The notes under the pieces are model-generated. The model searched no databases. It worked only from the letters and a program-made list of their open reading frames with translations, and was not told the DNA's origin. Source: Isochrysis galbana (Eukaryota; Haptophyta; Isochrysidales; Isochrysidaceae). From it: a stretch of 64,000 nucleotides of DNA. Below are positions 52,001 through 64,000 of the stretch, in pieces (the stretch's first letter is position 1; each line of letters starts with the position of its first letter). The stretch spans positions 233,231-297,230 of the forward strand of contig CM030931.1 in the NCBI GenBank assembly GCA_018136815.1. The letters run 5' to 3'. The position numbers and the translations under genes were made by a program.

Positions 52001-54577
52001 AGTAGTCTTCGGCAGAGGTGAAGACACCATCGTGGCGCGCCGACGGGGGCGGAGCCGGCGAGTGGAGCTCCTCCATGGTGGGGAAGGGTGGAAGCGTGAC
52101 CCATGCGGCCGGCAAGGCAGCGGCACCCGAGGAAACCGACGCCTGGCGCGCGGCGACGGGCAAAAGGTTGGGCGTTGGCTCGGAGGAGGGCAGTGAGTCG
52201 GTGCGTGCCGGCGACGCGCGACCGGTTGCAAGGATGGCAACATGGGAGGGTGTGGCCAGCCCGCCGTCGGGCGGTGGCAACTGCTGCAGCCTAGAGCTAT
52301 CCAGCAGCGTGAGCAGTGCGTCGATGGCTTCTATGGCGTCTTGCGGCAGGCTCAGGTGCGATGACAGCCGGTGTAGTGGGGCGGCGAGGTGCTCGAGGCG
52401 GGCGAGCGCCGAGGGATCTGAGGCGACCCGGCTGGCCAACTGAGTGAGGACTTCGACCACGTCGGTGACCGGCGCAAGGTGGGGGCGGGGGCTGGCGTCG
52501 GTAGGCTGACCGCCCCCGCCCCCACTGAGCTCGGCGCAGGTCGTGGGAAGTTGGTCGATGTACGACGTCAGGTGGCTCGCGCGCTCGGCGTGCAGGGCGT
52601 CGGCGCTGCCGCTCTCTGCTGCTGCGGCGGCGGCGCGGCGCGCGGCTCCCGACGAAACGGGGTCGAACATGGGTGACTCAAGAAGCCGGCGGTAGAGCCC
52701 GTCCACGCGCTCCCGGAGGACAGAGTCACATATGGCCCGGTGGCTCAGAAGCGCAAAGAGCTGGCGAATGACAGCGTTGGGCAGGCCCTCCGAGTCGAGA
52801 ACATCAATAAGCACCTGCGGCAGCTTGGCGCCTTGTAGAAGGGTAGTGCCGGTCGCCAAATCGCGCTCGACGTCGGCGAACCGCTCCTCGAGCCACTGTG
52901 ACATGGACTCGTGGCCGGAGCTCGGTCCCAAGGCGAAGCTCACGCTCGAGGCGCCGCCAAGGAAGAGGTCACTACCAGAAAAAGCATCGTCGCCACTATC
53001 ACGCGCTGCTATGGCGGAGCGGACGCAACATGCCTTGGCGGCGGACGGCTTGGCACCGTTGGCGAGGTCAACCAAGGTGGCGGCACCGGTGGCGCCATCG
53101 TCCAGCGGGCGCTGCTTTGCTGCCCCGTCCTTCTTTTTCTTCTTGCCGCCGGCAGGGGCGGCAGGGCCGCCCTCGCCTACGGCTGAGCTGCTACGCCGTA
53201 GTGGCGCCGCATCTTTGGCCTTGTTCTCGACTCTCCCCTCAAGTTTGGCGCGCCAGCCAGGCACACGCTGCACTAGCAACCGAACGAGTAGCTCGCGTAG
53301 CTCCTCGTGAAAGGCGTCGGAGAACAAGCGCGACGCCTCGTCGGAAAGAGACGCGATGGGCGGCGGCTTTGGTGACTCAGTCAAGTGCCTGCGGGGGCCA
53401 CAGCTGCGTGTGGGTGGAACTGATGGTGCGAAGGGGCCGCGATGCCGCTCGGTGCCCCACCCCCTATCCGACCATCCCGCGCGCCCCGCCTGTCCGCCAG
53501 ATGCACGCACCAGACGAGTGACCGGACTGCGTCGAACAACTCCTTCGCTTGCTCAGCCTTCTCAAGCTTGAGGTCCTTCACAAGTGTGGCGGCCTTCTCG
53601 CGCGGCAAGCCACGTTCCCGTCGATGCTCGAAGCAGTCCGAGAACAGCTTCTCGATCATTGCCTCATCGGGAGCTCGCAGCAGCAGCAACAGCGGCTTGC
53701 GCTTGTCATGCTCAACGGCGGCGGCGCTGGCTGAAGCGCCAGCGTGAGAAGCTGCACCGGTCCCCCCGCTGGAGTCCTGCGCAGCAGCGGTGCCTCCACC
53801 CGTGATGCCGCTGTTGATGCTCGGGGTGGTGGCGGGGGAAACACCACTGCCGTTGCCGCTCCGCGCACCCGTTCGCCCGCTGCGTCCACTCGCGCGCCCC
53901 CCAAGGTCGCGCATCGACTGCTGTTGCCGCTGGATCTCACGCAGCCCACAGCTCCCGCCGGCCGCCGTGCTCGCACTCCCGCCGGCCCATGAGCCCTCTG
54001 TGCGCGGGGGCCCACCGCCCACGGCGCCGAGGCCTCCTCTGCCGCCTGGGTAGAGGCCTGCCGAAGGGGCAGGACCACCTGGCGGTGGCGCCGAGATGTG
54101 TTCCGCCGGCCGAAGCGAGGGCAGCGCATGGCCAAGCCCGAGCGGTGCGAGTATGGGCCCGGCCGGTCGCAGGTGGTCAGACGTGCTGGGGTCGATGAGC
54201 GAGGCCTTGCGCAGTCCCGTGGCTCGCGGCTTCTCGTCCTTGGAGTAGACGATGGAGAACTCGACGGCCGTGCCCGGCCGCAGCTCGTCCGGGAACGTGC
54301 CCTCAGCCAAGCTCGATCCGAGGTGAAAGAAGACGTCCGAACGCGTCATCGTGGATGAAGGATCCGGCTTGACGAAGCCGAAGCCCGAGCCGTCACGCAC
54401 GGAGACAACGGTCCCGCGCACGGTGCGACCGCTGCCAAAGAGGGGCTCGGCGGCGCCCGAGTTGGGTGGCTCCGCGGAGGAGCGGTGAGGCGAGCGCGCT
54501 GGCCGGCGCTCATCTTCTTCCCATACGATGGGCCGCGGCATCGGCGTGCGAGACGCGACGAGAGGGGGTCGCCCCAC
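49017..54577 (-). CDS. Cold-shock-domain protein fused to a degenerate ZNFX1/NAM7-like helicase
   Basis: Exons 54577-53511, 53388-51609, 51490-50768 and 50615-49017 join in frame to about 1722 residues (donors GTGCGT, GTACGA, GTGTGC). Residues about 53-125 are a cold-shock domain with RNP-like GFGFVK (65-70) and DVFFHLG (81-87). A Gly/Ala-rich linker and a long helical region follow. From about 950 the protein follows the ZNFX1-type SF1 helicase plan: AIRHALTKEVAVIDAAPG, LLGISATALGIL, ILVGDRC, ILTPYVGQQELICREI, then ATIEGFEGEEVELLILSMVR and DGLYVIGNA. The Walker A lysine is replaced (A-P-G-A-G-G-T, Gly1067). Motif II reads VLVHQAADV (1428-1429 HQ instead of DE/EE), and motif VI has S-C-A-R for S-R-A-R. 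ATPase activity is therefore unlikely, and an RNA-binding scaffold is inferred. No NFX1 zinc fingers seen. An upstream in-frame ATG choice remains (residue 1 or 13). Confidence 0.82.
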
Positions 54578-56977
<2,400 letters not shown>

Positions 56978-57145
56978 ATGGCTCCCAGAGCCCTCCCCAA
57001 GCCCCAGAGGAAGAAGCCCAAGCCCAAGCCGGCCGCTGGGCACTATGCTATCCAGGCCCGCGATCTCTGCGCGCCAGAAACCGCGCAGCCGCGCTCGAAG
57101 ACGATGGCCGGAAGGCTGCAGCGTACTGCCGAGCGAACAGCGTGA
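56978..57145 (+). CDS. Short basic frame, possible first exon
   Basis: ATG 56978 in a CCCATGG context after a CT-rich tract: MAPRALPKPQRKKPKPKPAA, then about 35 residues. A GTGAGA donor at 57140 suggests a first exon whose partners I cannot find. Low-complexity and unrecognised. Confidence 0.25.
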   Translation: MAPRALPKPQRKKPKPKPAAGHYAIQARDLCAPETAQPRSKTMAGRLQRTAERTA

Positions 57146-57169
57146 GACACCCAGAAAAACATAGCCCGG

Positions 57170-57610
57170 TCACTCACTCATTATAACCACTATTTCCCAC
57201 CTCCCCTGGGTGTCCAAGGATTCCTCAGGGTCCCCCCCTACCTGCCCCGGCAACTCCCTCCCCCCTCCGAACGACCCCCTCCCGCCCCACGAAGGGCAAT
57301 GGCGTCGGTGAGTGAGGGACCCCTCTCCCTTCCCCCGCGCGTGGCGGGCTATTTTGGGAGATTGAGGCGGGAGCTCACGGAAGGGAATCAGAATGGTGAA
57401 TGTGGGGCGCATCACTATTAGAAACGCGGAGCTTCCGCGTGACGGATTGGAGGTTACGGATGGAACAGGAGGGACCGAACGGGACGGAAGGTAGGCGGCG
57501 GAAGGCACGGCCTTTCGGCCATTGGCGGGCGGGACGGGCAGACCATCTTCCATGGTTGGAGGATGGATGGCGGGCAGTGGCGAGGGCGAGCGCGAAGACG
57601 GAGCGGACAT
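57170..57610 (-). CDS. Ser/Pro-rich frame related to family C leader, doubtful
   Basis: ATG at 57610 starts MSAPSSRSPSPLPAIHPP, 146 codons. Its leader on the minus strand (CTCGCTCTCGCTCTCG and further) resembles the leader before MSLSPPSSPS at 22.5 kb and MSFSPPPSSPS at 40.7 kb. That suggests a third, more diverged member of the same 5'-exon family. The body (NPSRGSSAFLIVMRPTFTIL) is protein-like but unrecognised. Confidence 0.3.
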   Translation of the reverse strand: MSAPSSRSPSPLPAIHPPTMEDGLPVPPANGRKAVPSAAYLPSRSVPPVPSVTSNPSRGSSAFLIVMRPTFTILIPFRELPPQSPKIARHARGKGEGSLTHRRHCPSWGGRGSFGGGRELPGQVGGDPEESLDTQGRWEIVVIMSE

Positions 57611-59116
57611 AGTGGATCGCGAGGGTGAGTGGGTGAGTGAGTGGATTTGGTTGGTGTTGTAAGATTGCTTGTTACGACTGAGCGAGAGCGAGAGCGAGAA
57701 CGAGGGAGCAAGGAGCGACTGGGGCGAGGGACGAGGGCGACAGAGGCCGACAGGGTACCAATCCGACGAGTCCGACAACAATCCGAGACACGCACACTTG
57801 ACTTTCACCCAACATTCCTCCACACTAACGTATCTTTCTCCACTTGGGCGGGGAAGACACAGAAGGAAGGAAACAAGGAAGAGAAAGCCGACAAGAGAGC
57901 GACGATGCGACGGAAGAGCCGACGGCGAACGGCGGTTACCGCGAACGAGTAGGTAGAAAGTAAGGAGGGAATCTACGTGCGTAAACCGAAAGGGATCGAC
58001 CTTTTTGTTTTAGAAGTTGTTTTGCGTTCCCTCCTCGCAGGCTAGCCACGAGTCACCGTCGCAGTGTCCTACATTCGTCCATTCGCCCTTGTTGCCCTCG
58101 CCTCCTTTATCGCCTCCTTTGTCGCCTGCTTGCCCCTCACCTGGCTCACCTCCTTGCGCGCTCCTCGCGTTTTAGGCTAAGTCGCGCAATCAGGTATCGC
58201 CGGTGCAAGGAACCGCCCCCATGTGTGACCCTGATTCCCCCTCAGGTGTTGGCCGTTGGATTATATCGTGGCGCTATTTTACTTCGGTCTTCATCAAATC
58301 ACTTAAGGGTTTTCGAAAGATTCCCTCCTTATTCCTGTGCGTAACTGTCGCCCCGTCGGATCGTCCGTCGCCCCGTCGCTCTCTTGTCGGCATTCTCTTC
58401 CTTGTTCGATCTGCCAGCGGGTTCCTGTGCGTTCCGTGATAGGGATACGTTAGTGTGGAGAGTGTTGACGTGAGTGTAGGTCATCTCGTCGGTCCATCGG
58501 CCCCTAGCCGTCTGTCGTCTGTCGTTCTTCGTTCGTCGCTCTCGTTCTCGTTCTCGTTCCCATTCTCGTCCCTCGTTCTCAACACTACCTCAATACCAAA
58601 CCTCTCCAATCCCTCAGCCTTCGTGCGTCGACTTTCGAAAATACGGCCGCTCTCCCCAATGGGGTGCGGCTGAACCACTGGTCTGAGTGCGTATCCGACG
58701 CACTGGAGCGTGTCAACTGGGAGTCGGATTGCGGTTCGCCGGCGGCAACGTTCACCGCAGCGGCGAGAAAAGGCGCGGTAGGTCGGGGTCGAGTGGACAC
58801 ACGAGCATCGACGCGACTGCCCCCTACGATGAGGGAGAGGCGGCTGTCGTCGCCTCCCCCAAGTTACCGGCATTCCTGATAATGCAGATTGTGTGATTTC
58901 GCGTGGACAACCCCTCCCCCGTGCGTGGTGTGGCGTGTCGAAGAAAAAAGCGCTATTTATCCTCACCTTTGTGCCCCTACACATCGGGACGTGCACTCAC
59001 ACTCACTCACAGACCAAAATTTGAATTGTGAGGAAGTGCCTCACCTTGGGGGACAACAATGGCGCATGGTCCTTTTAGCTCCAGCACACACACAGCACTC
59101 TCCATAATTCGAACAC
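57611..59116. other. Intergenic
   Basis: 58490-58570 on plus carries another copy-like leader (GTCTGTCGTCTGTCG and repeated CTCGTTCTCG), without a good frame after it. Nothing else supported. Confidence 0.35.
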
Positions 59117-59650
59117 TCACCTGCCGTCTAACGCCACTATTTGCCCTCGCTGAAGCCCTCCACCGACTTGCCATACATACACTGCAGTTTGGTCTCCACC
59201 CACCCGGGAAGCAAGCTGCGGACCCCCTTGTTGGTGATGGCCAAAAGCCCTAACGATACCAGTCCGGGTGCACCACCTTTTGTGCTTCCCGAGCTTGGTC
59301 TTCGCGAACCGGACGTCGGCGTACGTGTGCTCCTTCCAGCACTCCCACTCCTCTCCATCAGCCTCCAGGGGGACTCCCTTTTCAGCTTCAGCCACTTCAC
59401 GACACACTCCACCTCTGTGCCCTCCGATTTGCCGCCTCGGCCACCGCCTCCTTCTCCTTCACCTCTGGGTCCTTCCAGTCGCACTTCGCGCACAGAATGT
59501 GTGTGGTCGACGCCTTCTTCCCTCGTCCATGTGCCTCGATCACTCGATCATGTAGATCGGCTCACGATGCGGTCCCGGCGACGACTCTTCGGACTCGGAG
59601 CCTCCCCACTCTTGCTGGGAGTGGGTGTCCTCCGGGGGACCACCCTCTCC
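59117..59650 (-). pseudogene. Frameshifted coding remnant, unknown
   Basis: Protein-like segments occur in successive frames on the minus strand: PPEDTHSQQEWGGSESEESS, then RVIEAHGRGKKASTTHILCA plus KCDWKDPEVKEKEAVAEA, then GVPLEADGEEWECWKEHTY plus ADVRFAKTKLGKHKRW, then LGLLAITNKGVRSLLPGWVE to a stop. Each break shifts frame without splice signals, so this is a decayed gene. ILCAKCDW could be a zinc-finger half. Family unknown. Confidence 0.5.
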
Positions 59651-59664
59651 CTGCCCACAGAGTG

Positions 59665-59665
<1 letters not shown>

Positions 59666-59708
<43 letters not shown>
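59666..59708 (+). repeat. Poly(G)43 homopolymer
   Basis: 43 consecutive G just upstream (on minus) of the decayed gene. It could form G-quadruplexes, and its exact length is doubtful in any assembly. Confidence 0.9.
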
Positions 59709-59709
<1 letters not shown>

Positions 59710-59779
59710 GCAGGTGGCGGGCGCGGTCGCCATTCTCGCCGCTCTCGCGGCAGGTATTTTACTCTTTAGAACCACCTAA

Positions 59780-60096
59780 ATGGTGCACCCATACTGTAGG
59801 AGGGGCGGGCCGAGAGAATCTGAAATAGAAATGGAGTAGGAGTAGTTTCTGCTTAGTTGGTTCTGCATACGAGAAGTTTAAGTTTACACTTAGTTCCGCA
59901 TACGAGCAGTTCGCGTAAGCTTAGTACTAAGTACTACTGTGCTCATCCTCTGATGACCTGGCAGTAATGTAAAGAACCAATCCTTCTTCTATTAGTCTCT
60001 CCCCCTCTGTCTCTCTCACTCTCTCTCTCTCTCTTCTAATACTCTCTCCCCCTCTTCCTGTTCACTCCCTTCCTCTCCCTCTCCTCTCCCTCTCTC

Positions 60097-60193
<97 letters not shown>

Positions 60194-60351
60194 CCTCCCT
60201 TCCTCTCCCCCCCACCCCCACCCTCTCTTCCCTCTTCCTCTCTCTCTCTCTATTTCTCCCTCACTCCCCCCCCCCTCTCCCTCTCTCTCTCTCCACCCCC
60301 CGCCCTCTCTCTTCTCTCTCCTCTCCACTCTCGCCCTGTGCTCCCGTCCAC
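59780..60351. promoter_or_regulatory. 5' flank of the glutaminase gene with (CT)n
   Basis: CT-rich from 60000, with uninterrupted (CT) at 60101-60189, on the sense strand of the gene that starts at 60352. This is the same arrangement as at most other starts in the window. Confidence 0.5.
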
Positions 60352-62718
60352 ATGGCTCCCTCCCGCCCGTGCCGCCTCCCCCCCGCCCCCCGGCGCGGGT
60401 GGACGGCGACGGTGCTCGCACTGGTCCTCGCCCTCGAGCTCGCGCTCGCGCTCGCCGCCACCGCCTCACTCGCCGCCGCCGGTGGCCAGAGGGAAAGGGA
60501 GAGAGCTGGAGAGAGAGAGAGAGAGGTCTTCCGAGAGAGAGAGGAGGGAGAGAGAGGAAGAGAGGGCGAGAGGGCAAGAGAGACGGGGAGCGGGAGCGGG
60601 AGGGAGGGGGGCTGGGAGGGAGGGGCGGGGGAGGGAGGGGGAGAGAAGGGCACAGGGAAGGAGAGGGAGGAAGCGGGCCGGGGAGAGAGGGAGGGAGGAA
60701 GAGCTAGGGAGAGCAAGGGAGAGGGAGAGTGGGTCACGGAGAGTTGGGGGGCAGGAGAGGGAGAGGGAACGAGGGAGTGGGAGCGAGGTGTAGATGGAAG
60801 TAAGCTTGACCAGATGCTTGTCTTCCACTCCCAGCGTGGCGGCCAGCACGAGAGCTCCACGAGCAGTCGCGAAGGATTGTCGCAGAGTGGGAGGGGTGAA
60901 TATGGAGGGAGAGAGGGAAGGGACGAACGAGCAGTAGGGGGAGACGGGGATGGAGCGGGAGGGAGCGCAGGCCCGAAAATGACTGTGAGCTCTGCTCTCC
61001 TATGGGAGGGGGAGGACCATGTGGCGACAGCCTCGCTTGCGCGCCGAGACGGTGAAAATTTGGCAGAAGGACCCCACAACCCGCCGTCGGCGAGGACTCC
61101 TCTATCAGCGATGATAGGAAAGGGCGAGACTGCCATGGCACGTACCTCTCCTGCGCGCGAAAGAGCCGGTCACGATTCAGACGGGGTGGGCGCCCGCATC
61201 CAGCCGCCGTCCAAGCAGACAGAGAGCGGCCAGTTGGCGTGGAGTGATGATCATCGAATGGCCGAACGATGGAATGGACAAGAGATTGCGCAGCCCCCTC
61301 TCGTTGGAGATAGCACGGCGCCAAAGGGCGGACTCCCGCCGGCTTCTGGCATTAAACATAGCAATGCAACGTCGGCTGATATCCACGCGAAAGCGCAGCC
61401 GCGCCGCGCCCGACCGGCCGAGCAAGCCTCTGTACCGCCGCTCGGCCGAATGGGTGGTGCCGCGGCGTGCTCATGGACGGCACGGCAGCTAGTAGATGAT
61501 GTGCTCAAGCCGCGTCCGCCCGGCCCGCACAGCAGCTTCCACTGCGAGCCTCGTGACGGACCGCCGCTTCCGGTCGCGCCGCGCGCCAAGATCGAGGAAG
61601 AGATCGTCCGCGCGTTCACCGCTGAATTTGACGCGATTTTCGAGGAGACAGCGCGACTGCAAACCGGAGGCAACCCCGCCTTCGAGTGCACTTCCGACTG
61701 TACCGAGGGGCCGTGGACCGAGCACTGGGGCGCGGCATTTGCTCTGGTGGACGGGCACATGCACGCGGTCGGCTACGACGGCTATGTATCGCTGATGAGC
61801 CAATCCAAGATTGTCGCCTACATGCTGGCGCTGCAGATGCTTGGCTCGGAGAAGGTCGAGGAGTATGTCTCGGCCGAGCCGTCGGGCCGCTCATTTGGCG
61901 ACTTCACCACAATGAAAGACCACCGCGCCTTCAACCCGTACGTCTCGACCGGCGCGGAGATCATCTGGGCGCTCCTCGACGACGTGGCCGAGGGCCAGTA
62001 CCGCGATACCATCGAGCTCAACCGGCAGGTATGGGCGCGGCTCTCAGCCGGAGGGGGCGGGCCAGTGCGCATGCGCACTGACAATGGTGATGACAAGGAA
62101 GCCGTGGTCGCCATCCAGGAGCTGCCCGAGGACCCAAAAGAGCTCTCGATGTCGACTAGCTCATCCAACCTCGCAGCGCTATACGTGATGGCTGCCAATC
62201 TGGCACAAATAGGAGGGCTGCCTGCCAACTCCTCGATCGACGGGACCTATCAGGGCTTCGTCGAGGTCAACAACTTCCGTCTCACGCCACAGATGATGGC
62301 GATGGCCGCAGCCACACTCGCAAATGGCGGCGTCAACCCTGTTACAGGCGACCGCGTACTGTCGTATCGGCTCGTGCGCTACCTACTTACCACTATGATG
62401 ATGGCTGGCCTGTACGATGGAAGCGGCCGCTGGGCATACACCGTCGGCATGCCCGCCAAGTCGGGCGTCGCGGGCGGGCTCCTCGTCGTCGCGCCTGGTG
62501 TCGGCGGCTTCGCCACCATCTCTGAGCCCCTCGACCTGCAGGAGAACTCGGCCCGTGGCATCGCCTTCTTTAGTGGCCTTGTACACAAATTTCCCTTCCT
62601 CCACAGTTTCACACCGGGCGCGGGCTCCGATCCAAACCTCGCGCTTACCGCGATCGCCAAGTGCCACCTTCAGAGCAAGACAATCGAGCAAGTGCCTGGC
62701 CAATACTCGCCCGACTGA
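60352..62718 (+). CDS. Glutaminase with signal anchor and low-complexity insert
   Basis: An intronless 788-residue frame. The N-terminus has a hydrophobic segment (about 19-44, VLALVLALELALALAATASL), a signal peptide or anchor. Residues 46-145 are Arg/Glu/Gly-rich and coded by GA repeats. A disordered stretch follows to about 400. The glutaminase domain (serine-dependent, beta-lactamase-like fold, glutamine to glutamate plus ammonia) spans about 415-755. It has the catalytic S-x-x-K at 483-486 (MSQSK), SAEPSGRSF, AFNPYVSTGAEIIW, ANGGVNPVTGDRV, MMMAGLYDGSGRWAYTVG, PAKSGVAGG and IAFFSGLV. The key motifs are kept, so activity is plausible. The insert length is probably variable between strains. 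No ankyrin repeats or second domain seen. The start follows a long CT tract. Confidence 0.9.
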   Translation: MAPSRPCRLPPAPRRGWTATVLALVLALELALALAATASLAAAGGQRERERAGEREREVFREREEGERGREGERARETGSGSGREGGWEGGAGEGGGEKGTGKEREEAGRGEREGGRARESKGEGEWVTESWGAGEGEGTREWERGVDGSKLDQMLVFHSQRGGQHESSTSSREGLSQSGRGEYGGREGRDERAVGGDGDGAGGSAGPKMTVSSALLWEGEDHVATASLARRDGENLAEGPHNPPSARTPLSAMIGKGETAMARTSPARERAGHDSDGVGARIQPPSKQTESGQLAWSDDHRMAERWNGQEIAQPPLVGDSTAPKGGLPPASGIKHSNATSADIHAKAQPRRARPAEQASVPPLGRMGGAAACSWTARQLVDDVLKPRPPGPHSSFHCEPRDGPPLPVAPRAKIEEEIVRAFTAEFDAIFEETARLQTGGNPAFECTSDCTEGPWTEHWGAAFALVDGHMHAVGYDGYVSLMSQSKIVAYMLALQMLGSEKVEEYVSAEPSGRSFGDFTTMKDHRAFNPYVSTGAEIIWALLDDVAEGQYRDTIELNRQVWARLSAGGGGPVRMRTDNGDDKEAVVAIQELPEDPKELSMSTSSSNLAALYVMAANLAQIGGLPANSSIDGTYQGFVEVNNFRLTPQMMAMAAATLANGGVNPVTGDRVLSYRLVRYLLTTMMMAGLYDGSGRWAYTVGMPAKSGVAGGLLVVAPGVGGFATISEPLDLQENSARGIAFFSGLVHKFPFLHSFTPGAGSDPNLALTAIAKCHLQSKTIEQVPGQYSPD

Positions 62719-63360
62719 GCGGGCGCATGCGGCCATTGGCTCGAAGTGGTCCGCACTCCAAATGGGGCCATACAACGCGTCCGCGCGTGCGGCTCGCTTC
62801 CCTCTTTTCTTTGGCGGCTCCACTCCTCCCAGCGCTGCCACGGCGCAAGGAAGCCATCAGCGACGCGAGTTTGTCCTTGCATAAGTAACCATTTTCGCGG
62901 GCACTGTGGGGTCGGCAGCATCAGCAGCACTTGAGAGGGATCGACACAAGGGCGAGACAAGAGTTGTTTGGTAAGATTTGTCTGCGTGCCTCTTTGCTGT
63001 AAGATGGAAGATGCAATCTGGGCGCCCGCTCATTCGGCATGCCAACCACCCATCAACCAAGCTGCTTGAGCCAGCGGTCAAGGGTCAGTATGCAAGCACA
63101 CCGTCAACGGCGTACTCCCTCATGGGAGCGTTGCCGCGTCGCCGCGTCGGCGTGTCATTTCAGTCTGAGATGTTACTGCATTGCTACACTCTCCACTCCT
63201 TGCCCCCTGACGGGGGGGAGGAACCACCCATCCCCCTCCCATGTGCCTCACCGCAAACACGTGTCTTGCATCGTCTTGGTGTCTTTTCACGAATGGGCCT
63301 GGATAGCAGATAGACGGCCTCGAGCTTGAGCTGCTCAACCTCTTATGCATACTCAAGCAC
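62719..63360. other. 3' flank and spacer
   Basis: No supported gene. A frame at 62857-63081 on minus is not convincing. Confidence 0.35.
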
Positions 63361-63603
63361 AACTAAGTTTATACTTGGTCCACCCATGGCGGGGTACAAG
63401 CCCACCCCTCTCGTAAAACAAAGTCCCGTTCCCTGCAGACATTCGGAGCCAGAGCACAGCTCTACCGCCCTCCTCACTCGCTCTGCCTCTAAACCAATGA
63501 CTCCCCATGGATGGTGGCAGCACTGCGGCCACCCCCATGGTGGCAACTCCTACCACCAGTGCATCTTTCGTGGTCTGGTGGCACTTCACACTTCGCACTC
63601 AAG
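63361..63603 (+). repeat. Hairpin-led element, copy at 63.4 kb
   Basis: AACTAAGTTTATACTTGGT at 63361-63379 (identical hairpin to the copy at 36909-36927), then CCACCCATGGC. Downstream, CCACCCCCATGG-GGCAACTC at about 63525 matches the reverse complement of 40860-40905. Confidence 0.7.
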
Positions 63604-63760
63604 AACTAACTTTACAGTTAGACGCGATGGAGCGCGCCGGCGAGCCTCTCCTCTTCTCAGGGCCCCCCGCACAGGGCGGCCCCCCAGCCCCCATGGACCT
63701 GTCGCAGGCGAAGCGACCGCGTCCGCCGCCAGAGGCCAACCAAGTGAGTGTGACTCCGGT
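63604..63760 (+). repeat. Hairpin-led 'MERA' element head with coding-like exon, copy at 63.6 kb
   Basis: Hairpin AACTAACTTTACAGTTAG (63604-63621), then GACGCGATGG with ATG at 63627. The frame MERAGEPLLFSGPP ... PMDLSQAKRPRPPPEANQ ends at a GTGAGT donor at about 63744. Protein, length and donor agree with 27703. The downstream partner would lie outside or near the window end. Confidence 0.65.
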
Positions 63761-64000
63761 ACGCACCGCGCGGCGGCCCGTTGTTGTATTCTTGCTCCTA
63801 CCTCATACCAGGACCAAGGAATGAGGGGGGTTAGTGGGAGAGGGTGTGAGGGTGTGGGGTATAGGCGATGACGTGAGGCAGCACCATGAGCGCGATGGGT
63901 CCCCCGTAGCTAGCAGTAGTGACCAGAATCCAGAATCTTGATCTTGAATCTTCATTCTTCATTCACATTCAACGAATATTTAATAATATTTCCCCCCCTC
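63761..64000. other. Window end, unassigned
   Basis: Possible intron or downstream part of the preceding element. No feature supported. Confidence 0.3.

Overview
The window is nuclear DNA of a GC-rich, repeat-dense, probably unicellular eukaryote. Protein genes have short GT-AG introns of roughly 80-150 bp, often with GTGAG or GTGCG donors. Genes are separated by several kilobases of CT/GA microsatellite and interspersed repeat, and no prokaryotic operon signals, rRNA or tRNA genes were seen. Large multi-domain fusion proteins, a FAM221 protein (a family I associate with flagellated or ciliated lineages) and a DD3-3-type ectodomain fit a flagellated protist or alga. A haptophyte-like alga is my best guess, but this is inference, not something the sequence proves.

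Layout. 0-0.7 kb: 3' end of a synergin/aftiphilin-like gene. 3.5-7.7 kb: a five-exon gene joining a class V aminotransferase (cysteine desulfurase-like), a TtcA-type tRNA thiolase and a thioredoxin, a possible single-chain sulfur relay. 10.1-12.7 and 14.0-16.2 kb: a divergent pair, a membrane protein with LEA/DUF3712-like ectodomain and an unknown protein with a weak HMG-box-like segment. 18.4-19.3 kb: a small zinc-ribbon protein gene with a 310-bp tandem duplication of its 3' end. 24.8-26.8 kb: a SANT+SAM nuclear protein. 29.2-33.3 kb: a NADPH oxidase/ferric reductase carrying a secreted DD3-3-like ectodomain. 38.1-38.8 kb: a small two-exon gene. 43.0-44.2 kb: a FAM221-family gene. 45.2-47.8 kb: a mobile or viral-looking cluster (hAT-type transposase, zinc-finger-like protein on the opposite strand, methyltransferase-like protein of phage type). 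49.0-54.6 kb: a cold-shock-domain protein fused to a ZNFX1-like helicase whose ATPase motifs are destroyed. 60.4-62.7 kb: a glutaminase with a signal anchor and a low-complexity insert.

Between the genes lie at least six repeat families. The most striking is a set of about 12 elements that start with a short hairpin (stem sequence varies but stays paired, loop usually TTAT) followed within 4-10 nt by CATGG and often by a proline-rich reading frame. A hAT-type MITE with 15-bp perfect terminal inverted repeats and an 8-bp target duplication sits at 35.8-36.3 kb. CT tracts upstream of start codons lie on the sense strand in at least seven of eight genes, which suggests a pyrimidine-rich promoter class.
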